A stretch of 64,000 bases of DNA from Hydractinia symbiolongicarpus (taxonomy: Eukaryota > Cnidaria > Hydrozoa > Anthoathecata > Hydractiniidae). Both the position numbers and the translations under genes were made by a program. The first letter of the stretch is position 1. Every line of letters starts with the position of its first letter. Positions 33,545 through 46,766 of this stretch are shown here, piece after piece. The notes below the pieces were generated by a model that was not told the origin of the DNA, did not search any database, and saw only the letters and a program-made list of their open reading frames with translations. The DNA lies in NCBI RefSeq assembly GCF_029227915.1, contig NC_079876.1, positions 8,062,001-8,126,000 of the forward strand, written 5' to 3'.

Positions 33545-36500
33545 GGCCAAGCCCGGGATTTACGGGAAATCTCGGGTTTTCGTTTGCCGGCGATTAAACC
33601 TCCTTCATTAGGCGTCTCATCAAAAATGAAAACATTTTTGAAAACTACAATTCTCATGCGTTTTAGTGGTGAAAAAGTAAATTAAAAAATCGTTCTGGAA
33701 ATGAGTTTACTCACAGGGTACTTTCTTTGTATACATTCGACTATACGGGCCAAGCCCGGGATTTACGGGAAATCGCGGGTTTTCGTTTGCCGGCGATTAA
33801 ACCTCTTTCATTAAGCGTCTCATCAAAAATGAAAACATTTTTAAAAACTACAAGTCTCATGGGCTTTAGTGGTAAAATATAAATTTAAAAAATCGTTTGG
33901 GAAATGAGTTTACTCCCGGGGTACTTTCTTTGTATACTTTTGACTATACGGGCCGAGTCCGGGATTTACGGGAAATCGCAGGTTTTCGTTTGCCGGCGAT
34001 TAAACTTCTTTTATTCAGCGTCTCATCAAAAATGAAAACATTTTTGAAAACTACAAGTCTCATGCGTTTTAGTGGTGAAAAATTAATTTAAAAAATCGTT
34101 TGGGAATTGAGTTTACTCCCTGGGTACTTTCTTTGTATACTTTTGACTATACGGGCCGAGTCCGGGTTTTACGGGAAATCGCGGGTTTTCGTTTGCCGGC
34201 GATTAAACTTCTTTTATTCAGCGTCTCATCAAAAATGAAAAAATTTTTAAAAACTACAAGTCTCATGGGCTTTAGTGGTGAAATAATAATTCAAAAAATC
34301 GTTTGGGAAATTAGTTTACTCCCTGGGCACTTTCTTTGTATACTTTTGACTATACGGCCGAGTCCGGGATTTACGGGAAATCGCAGGTTTTCGTTTGCCG
34401 GCGAGTAAACTTCTTTTATTCAGCGTCTCATCAAAAATGAAAACATTTTTGAAAACTACAAGTCTCATGCGTTTTAGTGGTGAAAAAATAAATTAAAAAA
34501 TCGTTCGGGAAATGAGTTTACTCCCTGGGTACTATCTTTGTATACTTTTGACTATACGGGCCAAGCCCGGGATTTACGGGAAATCTCGGGTTTTCGTTTG
34601 CCGGCGATTAAACCTCCTTCATTAGGCGTCTCATCAAAAATGAAAACATTTTTGAAAACTACAAGTCTCATGCGTTTTAGTGGTGAAAAAGTAAATTAAA
34701 AAATCGTTCTGGAAAGGAGTTTACTCACAGGGTACTTTCTTTGTATACATTCGACTATACGGGCCAAGCCCGGGATTTACGGGAAATCGCGGGTTTTCGT
34801 TTGCCGGCGATTAAACCTCTCTCATTTAGCGTCTCATCAAAAATGAAAACATTTTTAAAAACTACAAATCTCATGGGCTTTAGTGGTAAAATATAAATTT
34901 AAAAAATCGTTTGGGAAATGAGTTTACTCCCGGGGTACTTTCTTTGTATACTTTTGACTATACGGGCCGAGTCCGGGATTTACGGGAAATCGCAGGTTTT
35001 CGTTTGCCGGCGATTAAACTTCTTTTATTCAGCGTCTCATCAAAAATGAAAACATTTTTGAAAACTACAAGTCTCATGCGTTTTAGTGGTGAAAAATTAA
35101 TTTAAAAAATCGTTCGGGAATTGAGTTTACTCCCTTGGTACTTTCTTTGTATACTTTGGACTATACGGGCCGAGTCCGGAATTTACGGGAAATCGCGGGT
35201 TTTCGTTTGAGGGCGATTAAACTTCTTTTATTCAGCGTCTCATCAAAAATGAAAACATTTTTAAAAACTACAAGTCTCATGGGCTTTAGTGGTGAAATAA
35301 TAATTCAAAAAATCGTTTGGGAAATTAGTTTACTCCCTGGGCACTTTCTTTGTATACTTTTGACTATACGGGCCGAGTCCGGGATTTACGGGAAATCGCA
35401 GGTTTTCGTTTGCCGGCGATTAAACTTCTTTTATTCAGCGTCTCATCAAAAATGAAAACATTTTTGAAAACTACAAGTCTCATGCGTTTTAGTGGTGAAA
35501 AAATAAATTAAAAAATCGTTCGGGAAATGAGTTTACTCCCTGGGTACTATCTTTGTATACTTTTGACTATACGGGCCAAGCCCGGGATTTACGGGAAATC
35601 TCGGGTTTTCGTTTGCCGGCGATTAAACCTCCTTCATTAGGCGTCTCATCAAAAATGAAAACATTTTTGAAAACTACAAGTCTCATGCGTTTTAGTGGTG
35701 AAAAAGTAAATTAAAAAATCGTTCTGGAAAGGAGTTTACTCACAGGGTACTTTCTTTGTATACATTCGACTATACGGGCCAAGCCCGGGATTTACGGGAA
35801 ATCGCGGGTTTTCGTTTGCCGGCGATTAAACCTCTTTCATTAAGCGTCTCATCAAAAATGAAAACATTTTTAAAAACTACAAGTCTCATGGGCTTTAGTG
35901 GTAAAATATAAATTTAAAAAATCGTTTGGGAAATGAGTTTACTCCCGGGGTACTTTCTTTGTATACTTTTGACTATACGGGCCGAGTCCGGGATTTACGG
36001 GAAATCGCAGGTTTTCGTTTGCCGGCGATTAAACTTCTTTTATTCAGCGTCTCATCAAAAATGAAAACATTTTTGAAAACTACAAGTCTCATGCGTTTTA
36101 GTGGTGAAAAATTAATTTAAAAAATCGTTCGGGAATTGAGTTTACTCCCTTGGTACTTTCTTTGTATACTTTGGACTATACGGGCCGAGTCCGGAATTTA
36201 CGGGAAATCGCGGGTTTTCGTTTGAGGGCGATTAAACTTCTTTTATTCAGCGTCTCATCAAAAATGAAAACATTTTTAAAAACTACAAGTCTCATGGGCT
36301 TTAGTGGTGAAATAATAATTCAAAAAATCGTTTGGGAAATTAGTTTACTCCCTGGGCACTTTCTTTGTATACTTTTGACTATACGGGCCGAGTCCGGGAT
36401 TTACGGGAAATCGTAGGTTTTCGTTTGCCGGCGATTAAACTTCTTTTATTCAGCGTCTCATCAAAAATGAAAACATTTTTGAAAACTACAAGTCTCATGC

Positions 36501-38690
36501 GTTTTAGTGGTGAAAAAATAAATTAAAAAATCGTTCGGGAAATGAGTTTACTCCCTGGGTACTATCTTTGTATACTTTTGACTATACGGGCCAAGCCCGG
36601 GATTTACGGGAAATCTCGGGTTTTCGTTTGCCGGCGATTAAACCTCCTTCATTAGGCGTCTCATCAAAAATGAAAACATTTTTGAAAACTACAAGTCTCA
36701 TGCGTTTTAGTGGTGAAAAAGTAAATTAAAAAATCGTTCTGGAAAGGAGTTTACTCACAGGGTACTTTCTTTGTATACATTCGACTATACGGGCCAAGCC
36801 CGGGATTTACGGGAAATCGCGGGTTTTCGTTTGCCGGCGATTAAACCTCTTTCATTAAGCGTCTCATCAAAAATGAAAACATTTTTAAAAACTACAAGTC
36901 TCATGGGCTTTAGTGGTAAAATATAAATTTAAAAAATCGTTTGGGAAATGAGTTTACTCCCGGGGTACTTTCTTTGTATACTTTTGACTATACGGGCCGA
37001 GTCCGGGATTTACGGGAAATCGCAGGTTTTCGTTTGCCGGCGATTAAACTTCTTTTATTCAGCGTCTCATCAAAAATGAAAACATTTTTGAAAACTACAA
37101 GTCTCATGCGTTTTAGTGGTGAAAAATTAATTTAAAAAATCGTTTGGGAATTGAGTTTACTCCCTGGGTACTTTCTTTGTATACTTTTGACTATACGGGC
37201 CGAGTCCGGGTTTTACGGGAAATCGCGGGTTTTCGTTTGCCGGCGATTAAACTTCTTTTATTCAGCGTCTCATCAAAAATGAAAACATTTTTAAAAACTA
37301 CAAGTCTCATGGGCTTTAGTGGTGAAATAATAATTCAAAAAATCGTTTGGGAAATTAGTTTACTCCCTGGGCACTTTCTTTGTATACTTTTGACTATACG
37401 GGCCGAGTCCGGGATTTACGGGAAATCGCAGGTTTTCGTTTGCCGGCGAGTAAACTTCTTTCATTCAGCGTCTCATCAAAAATGAAAACATTTTTGACAA
37501 CTACAAGTCTCATGCGTTTTAGTGGTGAAAAAATAAATTAAAAAATCGTTCGGGAAATGAGTTTACTCCCTGGGTACTATCTTTGTATACTTTTGACTAT
37601 ACGGGCCAAGCCCGGGATTTACGGGAAATCTCTGGTTTTCGTTTGCCGGCGATTAAACCTCCTTCATTAGGCGTCTCATCAAAAATGAAAACATTTTTGA
37701 AAACTAAAAGTCTCATGCGTTTTAGTGGTGAAAAAGTAAATTAAAAAATCGTTCTGGAAATGAGTTTACTCACAGGGTACTTTCTTTGTATACATTCGAC
37801 TATACGGGCCAAGCCCGGGATTTACGGGAAATCGCGGGTTTTCGTTTGCCGGCGATTAAACCTCTTTCATTAAGCGTCTCATCAAAAATGAAAACATTTT
37901 TAAAAACTACAAGTCTCATGGGCTTTAGTGGTAAAATATAAATTTAAAAAATCGTTTGGGAAATGAGTTTACTCCCGGGGTACTTTGTTTGTATACTTTT
38001 GACTATACGGGCCGAGTCCGGGATTTACGGGAAATCGCAGGTTTTCGTTTGCCGGCGATTAAACTTCTTTTATTCAGCGTCTCATCAAAAATGAAAACAT
38101 TTTTGAAAACTACAAGTCTCATGCGTTTTAGTGGTGAAAAATTAATTTAAAAAATCGTTCGGGAATTGAGTTTACTCCCTTGGTACTTTCTTTGTATACT
38201 TTGGACTATACGGGCCGAGTCCGGAATTTACGGGAAATCGCGGGTTTTCGTTTGAGGGCGATTAAACTTCTTTTATTCAGCGTCTCATCAAAAATGAAAA
38301 CATTTTTAAAAACTACAAGTCTCATGGGCTTTAGTGGTGAAATAATAATTCAAAAAATCGTTTGGGAAATTAGTTTACTCCCTGGGCACTTTCTTTGTAT
38401 ACTTTTGACTATACGGGCCGAGTCCGGGATTTACGGGAAATCGCAGGTTTTCGTTTGCCGGCGATTAAACTTCTTTTATTCAGCGTCTCATCAAAAATGA
38501 AAACATTTTTGAAAACTACAAGTCTCATGCGTTTTAGTGGTGAAAAAATAAATTAAAAAATCGTTCGGGAAATGAGTTTACTCCCTGGGTACTATCTTTG
38601 TATACTTTTGACTATACGGGCCAAGCCCGGGATTTACGGGAAATCTCGGGTTTTCGTTTGCCGGCGATTAAACCTCCTTCATTAAGCGTC
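33545..38690 (+). repeat. Five-monomer higher-order repeat, 1015 bp, five tandem copies
   Basis: The third monomer, marked by TAAAATATAAATTTAAA and CTCCCGGGGTAC, starts its GGGAAATGAG at 33897, 34911, 35926, 36941 and 37956, steps of 1014, 1015, 1015 and 1015. The single short step is explained by a missing G at about 34357. The five monomers are m1 (TACTATCTTTG), m2 (GAAAAAGTAAATT, class A), m3, m4 (GAAAAATTAATTT) and m5 (TAATTCAAAAAATC, CTGGGCACTTTC). Copies are near-identical except for two alternative forms of m4. Confidence 0.93.
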
Positions 38691-41611
38691 TCATCAAAAA
38701 TGAAAAGATTTTTAAAAACTACAAGTCTCATGGGCTTTAGTGGTGAAATAATTTAAATAATCGTTTGGGAAATGAATTTACTGCCTGGGTACTTTCTTTA
38801 TATACTTTTGACTATACGGGCCGAGTCCGGGATTTACGGGAAATCGCAGGTTTTCGTTTGCCGGCGATTAAACTTCTTTTATTCAGCGTCTCATCAAAAA
38901 TGAAAACATTTTTGAAAACTACAAGTTTCATGCGTTTTAGTGGTGAAAAAATAATTTAAAAAATCGTTCGGGAAATGCGTTTACACCCTGGGTACTTTCT
39001 TTGTATACTTTTGACTATACGGGCCGAGTCCGGGATTTACGGGAAATCGCAGGTTTTCGTTTGCCGGCGATTAAACTTCTTTTATTCAGCGTCTCATCAA
39101 AAATGAAAACATTTTTGAAAGCTACAAGTCTCATGCGTTTTAGTGGTGAAAAAATAATTTAAAAATTCGTTAGGGAAATGAGTTTACTCACTTGGTACTT
39201 TCCTTGTATACTTTTGACTATACGGGCCGAGACCGGGATTTACGGGAAATCGCGGGTTTTCGTTTGCCGGCGATTAAACTTCTTTTATTCAGCGGCTCAT
39301 CAAAAATGAAAACATTTTTGAAAACTGCAAGTCTCATGCGTTTTAGTGGTGAAAAAATAATTTAAAAAATCGTTCGAGAAATGAGTTTACACCCTGGGTA
39401 CTTTCTTTGTATACTTTTGACTATACGGGCCGAGTCCGGGATTTACCGGAAATCGCGGGTTATCGTTTGCCGGCGATTAAACCACTTTATTAAGCGTCTC
39501 ATCAAAAATGAAAAGATTTCTGAAAACTACAAGTCTCATGCGTTTTGGTGGTGTAAAAATAACTTAAAAAATCGTTTGGGAAATGAGTTTACTCACTGGG
39601 TACTTTCCTTGTATACTTTTGACTATACGGGCCGAGTCCGGGATTTACGGGAAATCGCGGGTTTTCGTTTGCGGGCGATTAAAACACTTTCATTAAGCGT
39701 CTCATCAAAAATGAAAACATTTCTGAAAACTACAAGTCTCATGCGTTTTAGTGGTGAAAAAATAATTTAAAAATTCGTTCGGGAAATGAGTTTACTCACT
39801 GGGTACTTTCCTTGTATACTTTTGACTATACGGGCCGAGTCCGGGATTTACGGGAAATCGCGGGTTTTCGTTTGCCGGCGATTAAACTTCTTTTATTCAG
39901 CGTCTCATCAAAAATGAAAACATTTTTAAAAACTACAAGTCTCATGGGCTTTAGTGGTGAAATAATTTAAATAATCGTTTGGGAAATGAGTTTACTCACT
40001 GGGTACTTTCTTTGTATACTTTTGACTATACGGGCCGAGTCCGGGATTTACGGGAAATCGCAGGTTTTCGTTTGCCGGCGATTAAACTTCTTTTATTCAG
40101 CGTCTCATCAAAAATGAAAACATTTTTAAAAACTACAAGTCTCATGCGCTTTAGTGGTAAAATATAAATTTAAAAAATCGTTTGGGAAATGAGTTTACTC
40201 CCTGGGTACTTTCTTTGTATACTTTTGACTATACGGGCCGAGTCCGGGATTTACAGGAAATCGCTGGTTTTCGTTTGCCGGCGATTAAACCACTTTCATT
40301 AAGCGTCTCATCAAAAATGAAAAGATTTCGGAAAACTACAAGTCTCATGCGTTTTGGTGGTGTAAAAATAACTTAAAAAATCGTTTGGGAAATGAGTTTA
40401 CTCCCTGGGTACTTTCTTTGTATACTTTTGACTATACGGGCCGAGTCCGGGATTTACGGGAAATCGCGGGTTTTCCTTTGCCGGCGATTAAACTTCTTTT
40501 ATTCAGCGTCTCATCAAAAATAAAAACCTTTTTAAAAACTACAAGTCTCATGGGCTTTAGTGGTGAAATAATAATTTAAAAAATCGTTTGGGAAATTAGT
40601 TTACTCCCTGGGTACTTTCTTTGTATACTTTTGACTTCACGGGCCGAGTCCGGGATTTACGGGAAATCGCAGGTTTTCGTTTGCCGGCGATTAAACTTCT
40701 TTTATTCAGCGTCTCATTAAAAGCTGAAAACATTTTTGAAAACTACAAGTCTCATGCGTTTTAGTGGTGAAAAAATGAATTAAAAAATCGTTCGGGAAAT
40801 GAGTTTACTCCCTGGGTACTATCTTTGTATACTTTTGACTATACGGGCCAAGCCCGGGATTTACGGGAAATCGCGGGTTTTCGTTTGCCGGCGATTAAAC
40901 TTCTTTTATTCAGCGTCTCATCAGAAATGAAAACATTTTTGAAAACTACAAGTATCATGCGTTTTAGTGGTGAAAAAGTAATTTAAAAAATCGTTCGGGA
41001 AATGAGTTTACTTCCTGGGTACTTTCTTTGTATACATTCGACTATACGGGCCAAGCCCGGGATTTACGGGAAATCGCGGGATTTCGTTTGCCGGCGATTA
41101 AACCTCTTTTATTAGGCGTCTCATCAAAAATGAAAACATTTTTAAAAACTACAAGTCTCATGCGCTTTAGTAGTAAAATATAAATTTAAAAAATCGTTTG
41201 GGAAATGAGTTTACTCCCTGGGTACTTTCTTTGTATACTTTTGACTATACGGGCCGAATCCGGGATTTACGGGAAATCGCAGGTTTTCGTTTGCCGGCGA
41301 TTAAACTTCTTTTATTCAGCGTCTCATCAAAAATGAAAACATTTTTGAAAACTGCAAGTCTCATGCGTTTTAGTGGTGAAAAAATAATTTAAAAAATCGT
41401 TCGAAAAATGAGTTTACACCCTGGGTACTTTCTTTTTATACTTTTGACTATACGGGCCGAGTCCGGGATTTACGGGAAATCGCGGGTTTTCGTTTGCCGG
41501 CGATTAAACCACTTTCATTAAGCGTCTCATCAAAAATGAAAAGATTTCTAAAAACTACAAGTCTCATGCGTTTTGGTGGTGTAAAAATAACTTAAAAAAT
41601 CGTTTGGGAAA
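38691..41611 (+). repeat. Mixed block with partial doubling, 38.7-41.6 kb
   Basis: Monomers with CTCACTGGGTACTTTCCTTG, TTTACACCCTGGG, GAAATAATTTAAATAATCG (three bases short) and TTTTGGTGGTGTAAAAATAAC follow each other. About 39301-40130 recurs at about 41328-42158, offset 2028 (2027 before a one-base gap near 39488). The GAAATAATTTAAATAATCG monomer first appears at about 38746. Units of the 1016-bp repeat begin to appear from 40182. Confidence 0.78.
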
Positions 41612-44093
41612 TGAGTTTACTCACTGGGTACTTTCCTTGTATACTTTTGACTATACGGGCCGAGTCCGGGATTTACGGGAAATCGCGGGTTTTCGTTTGC
41701 GGGCGATTAAAACACTTTCATCAAGCGTCTCATCAAAAATGAAAACATTTCTGAAAACTACAAGTCTCATGCGTTATAGTGGTGAAAAAATAATTTAAAA
41801 ATTCGTTCGGGAAATGAGTTTACTCACTGGGTACTTTCCTTGTATACTTTTGACTATACGGGCCGAGTCCGGGATTTACGGGAAATCGCGGGTTTTCGTT
41901 TGCCGGCGATTAAACTTCTTTTATTCAGCGTCTCATCAAAAATGAAAACATTTTTAAAAACTACAAGTCTCATGGGCTTTAGTGGTGAAATAATTTAAAT
42001 AATCGTTTGGGAAATGAGTTTACTCACTGGGTACTTTCTTTGTATACTTTTGACTATACGGGCCGAGTCCGGGATTTACGGGAAATCGCAGGTTTTCGTT
42101 TGCCGGCGATTAAACTTCTTTTATTCAGCGTCTCATCAAAAATGAAAACATCTTTAAAAACTACAAGTCTCATGCGTTTTAGTGGTGAAAAAATAATTTA
42201 AAAAACCGTTCGGGAAATGCGTTTACACCCTGGGTACTTTCTTTGTATACTTTTGACTATACGGGCCGAGTCCGGGATTTACGGGAAATCGCGGGTTTTC
42301 GTTTGCCGGCGATTAAACTTCTTTTATTCAGCGTCTCATCAAAAATGAAAACATTTTTAAAAACTACAAGTCTCATGCGCTTTAGTGGTAAAATATAAAT
42401 TTAAAAAATCGTTTGGGAAATGAGTTTACTCCCTGGGTACTTTCTTTGTATACTTTTGACTATACGGGCCGAGTCCGGGATTTACGGGAAATCGCGGGTT
42501 TTCGTTTGCCGGCGATTAAACCACTTTCATTAAGCGTCTCATCAAAAATGAAAAGATTTCGGAAAACTACAAGTCTCATGCGTTTTGGTGGTGTAAAAAT
42601 AACTTAAAAAATCGTTTGGGAAATGAGTTTACTCCCTGGGTACTTTCTTTGTATACTTTTGACTATACGGGCCGAGTCCGGGATTTACGGGAAATCGCGG
42701 GTTTTCGTTTGCCGGCGATTAAACTTCTTTTATTCAGCGTCTCATCAAAAATGAAAACCTTTTTAAAAACTACAAGTCTCATGGGCTTTAGTGGTGAAAT
42801 AATATTTTAAAAAATCGTTTGGGAAATTAATTTACTCCCTGGGTACTTTCTTTGTATACTTTTGACTATACGGGCCGAGTCCGGGATTTACGGGAAATCG
42901 CAGGTTTTCGTTTGCCGGCGATTAAACTTCTTTTATTCAGCGTCTCATTAAAAACTGAAAACATTTTTGAAAACTACAAGTCTCATGCGTTTTAGTGGTG
43001 AAAAAATGAATTAAAAAATCGTTCGGGAAATGAGTTTACTCCCTGGGTACTATCTTTGTATACTTTTGACTATACGGGCCAAGCCCGGGATTTACGGGAA
43101 ATCGCGGGTTTTCGTTTGCCGGCGATTAAACTTCTTTTATTCAGCGTCTCATCAGAAATGAAAACATTTTTGAAAACTACAAGTATCATGCGTTTTAGTG
43201 GTGAAAAAGTAATTTAAAAAATCGTTCGGGAAATGAGTTTACTTCCTGGGTACTTTCTTTGTATACATTCGACTATACGGGCCAAGCCCAGGATTTACGG
43301 GAAATCGCGGGATTTCGTTTGCCGGCGATTAAACCTCTTTTATTAAGCGTCTCATCAAAAATGAAAACATTTTTAAAAACTACAAGTCTCATGCGCTTTA
43401 GTAGTAAAATATAAATTTAAAAAATCGTTTGGGAAATGAGTTTACTCCCTGGGTACTTTCTTTGTATACTTTTGACTATGCGGGCCGAGTCCGGGATTTA
43501 CGGGAAATCGCGGGTTGTCGTTTGCCGGCGATTAAACCACTTTCATTAAGCGTCTCATCAAAAATGAAAATATTTCGGAAAACTACAAGTCTCATGCGTT
43601 TTGGTGGTGTAAAAATAACTTAAAAAATCGTTTGGGAAATGAGTTTACTCCCTGGGTACTTTCTTTGTATACTTTTGACTATACGGGCCGAGTCCGGGAT
43701 TTACGGGAAATCGCGGATTTTCGTTTGCCGGCGATTAAACTTCTTTTATTCAGCGTCTCATCGAAAATGAAAACATTTTTGAAAACTACAAGTCTCATGG
43801 GCTTTAGTGGTGAAATAATAATTTAAAAAATCGTTTGGGAAATTAGTTTACTCCCTGGGTACTTTCTTTGTATACTTTTGACTATACGGGCTGAGTCCGG
43901 GATTTACGGGAAATCGCAGGTTTTCGTTTGCCGGCGATTAAACTTCTTTTATTCAGCGTCTCATTAAAAACTCAAAACATTTTTGAAAACTACAAGTCTC
44001 ATGCGTTTTAGTGGTGAAAAAATGAATTAAAAAATCGTTCAGGAAATGAGTTTACTCCCAGGGTACTATTTTTGTATACTTTTGACTATACGG
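41612..44093 (+). repeat. 2.48-kb segment, first copy of a 2638-bp tandem duplication
   Basis: It recurs at 44250-46731 at a constant offset of 2638 bp (thirteen monomers less one base). Few substitutions were noticed: TTTTCG versus TTTTTG near 42095/44733, and TCTCATTAAAAAC versus TGTCATTAAAAAC near 42944/45582. The small number of differences over 2.5 kb marks a recent event. Confidence 0.88.
42262..42295 (+). other. Four CGGG words at ~10-bp steps
   Basis: CGGG begins at 42262, 42273, 42282 and 42292, spacings of 11, 9 and 10 bp, close to one helical turn, so all four face the same side of the DNA. This arrangement lies in the GC-richer part of most monomers. The fourth word is often CAGG instead, as in the reference monomer. 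It may reflect rotational nucleosome positioning or a protein reading phased sites, but nothing in the sequence proves either. Confidence 0.6.
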
Positions 44094-44249
44094 GCCGAGT
44101 CCGGGATTTACGGGAAATCGCGGGTTTTCGTTTGCGGGCGATTAAAACACTTTCATCAAGCGTCTCATCAAAAATGAAAACATTTCTGAAAACTACAAGT
44201 CTCATGCGTTATAGTGGTGAAAAAATAATTTAAAAATTCGTTCGGGAAA

Positions 44250-46731
44250 TGAGTTTACTCACTGGGTACTTTCCTTGTATACTTTTGACTATACGGGCCG
44301 AGTCCGGGATTTACGGGAAATCGCGGGTTTTCGTTTGCGGGCGATTAAAACACTTTCATCAAGCGTCTCATCAAAAATGAAAACATTTCTGAAAACTACA
44401 AGTCTCATGCGTTATAGTGGTGAAAAAATAATTTAAAAATTCGTTCGGGAAATGAGTTTACTCACTGGGTACTTTCCTTGTATACTTTTGACTATACGGG
44501 CCGAGTCCGGGATTTACGGGAAATCGCGGGTTTTCGTTTGCCGGCGATTAAACTTCTTTTATTCAGCGTCTCATCAAAAATGAAAACATTTTTAAAAACT
44601 ACAAGTCTCATGGGCTTTAGTGGTGAAATAATTTAAATAATCGTTTGGGAAATGAGTTTACTCACTGGGTACTTTCTTTGTATACTTTTGACTATACGGG
44701 CCGAGTCCGGGATTTACGGGAAATCGCAGGTTTTTGTTTGCCGGCGATTAAACTTCTTTTATTCAGCGTCTCATCAAAAATGAAAACATCTTTAAAAACT
44801 ACAAGTCTCATGCGTTTTAGTGGTGAAAAAATAATTTAAAAAACCGTTCGGGAAATGCGTTTACACCCTGGGTACTTTCTTTGTATACTTTTGACTATAC
44901 GGGCCGAGTCCGGGATTTACGGGAAATCGCGGGTTTTCGTTTGCCGGCGATTAAACTTCTTTTATTCAGCGTCTCATCAAAAATGAAAACATTTTTAAAA
45001 ACTACAAGTCTCATGCGCTTTAGTGGTAAAATATAAATTTAAAAAATCGTTTGGGAAATGAGTTTACTCCCTGGGTACTTTCTTTGTATACTTTTGACTA
45101 TACGGGCCGAGTCCGGGATTTACGGGAAATCGCGGGTTTTCGTTTGCCGGCGATTAAACCACTTTCATTAAGCGTCTCATCAAAAATGAAAAGATTTCGG
45201 AAAACTACAAGTCTCATGCGTTTTGGTGGTGTAAAAATAACTTAAAAAATCGTTTGGGAAATGAGTTTACTCCCTGGGTACTTTCTTTGTATACTTTTGA
45301 CTATACGGGCCGAGTCCGGGATTTACGGGAAATCGCGGGTTTTCGTTTGCCGGCGATTAAACTTCTTTTATTCAGCGTCTCATCAAAAATGAAAACCTTT
45401 TTAAAAACTACAAGTCTCATGGGCTTTAGTGGTGAAATAATATTTTAAAAAATCGTTTGGGAAATTAATTTACTCCCTGGGTACTTTCTTTGTATACTTT
45501 TGACTATACGGGCCGAGTCCGGGATTTACGGGAAATCGCAGGTTTTCGTTTGCCGGCGATTAAACTTCTTTTATTCAGCGTGTCATTAAAAACTGAAAAC
45601 ATTTTTGAAAACTACAAGTCTCATGCGTTTTAGTGGTGAAAAAATGAATTAAAAAATCGTTCGGGAAATGAGTTTACTCCCTGGGTACTATCTTTGTATA
45701 CTTTTGACTATACGGGCCAAGCCCGGGATTTACGGGAAATCGCGGGTTTTCGTTTGCCGGCGATTAAACTTCTTTTATTCAGCGTCTCATCAGAAATGAA
45801 AACATTTTTGAAAACTACAAGTATCATGCGTTTTAGTGGTGAAAAAGTAATTTAAAAAATCGTTCGGGAAATGAGTTTACTTCCTGGGTACTTTCTTTGT
45901 ATACATTCGACTATACGGGCCAAGCCCAGGATTTACGGGAAATCGCGGGATTTCGTTTGCCGGCGATTAAACCTCTTTTATTAAGCGTCTCATCAAAAAT
46001 GAAAACATTTTTAAAAACTACAAGTCTCATGCGCTTTAGTAGTAAAATATAAATTTAAAAAATCGTTTGGGAAATGAGTTTACTCCCTGGGTACTTTCTT
46101 TGTATACTTTTGACTATGCGGGCCGAGTCCGGGATTTACGGGAAATCGCGGGTTGTCGTTTGCCGGCGATTAAACCACTTTCATTAAGCGTCTCATCAAA
46201 AATGAAAATATTTCGGAAAACTACAAGTCTCATGCGTTTTGGTGGTGTAAAAATAACTTAAAAAATCGTTTGGGAAATGAGTTTACTCCCTGGGTACTTT
46301 CTTTGTATACTTTTGACTATACGGGCCGAGTCCGGGATTTACGGGAAATCGCGGATTTTCGTTTGCCGGCGATTAAACTTCTTTTATTCAGCGTCTCATC
46401 GAAAATGAAAACATTTTTGAAAACTACAAGTCTCATGGGCTTTAGTGGTGAAATAATAATTTAAAAAATCGTTTGGGAAATTAGTTTACTCCCTGGGTAC
46501 TTTCTTTGTATACTTTTGACTATACGGGCTGAGTCCGGGATTTACGGGAAATCGCAGGTTTTCGTTTGCCGGCGATTAAACTTCTTTTATTCAGCGTCTC
46601 ATTAAAAACTCAAAACATTTTTGAAAACTACAAGTCTCATGCGTTTTAGTGGTGAAAAAATGAATTAAAAAATCGTTCAGGAAATGAGTTTACTCCCAGG
46701 GTACTATTTTTGTATACTTTTGACTATACGG
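44250..46731 (+). repeat. 2.48-kb segment, second copy of the 2638-bp tandem duplication
   Basis: Counterpart of 41612-44093. At its left edge the monomer with GTTATAGTGG and TTTCATCAAGCG is doubled (near 44150 and 44350), whereas the first copy has it once (near 41740). The doubling marks the recombination joint. The right edge differs by GGGCCAAGCCC here against GGGCCGAGTCC at 44094. Confidence 0.88.
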
Positions 46732-46766
46732 GCCAAGCCCGGGATTTACGGGAAATCGCGGGTTTT

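Noticed and set aside
39381-39770. The longest open frame in the window, 129 codons, and many repeated frames of 62-118 codons on the plus strand
   Set aside because: They are translations of the satellite itself. Most open at TTG, they recur in every monomer, they change frame every 203 bp, and they have no recognisable domain. I list none as genes.
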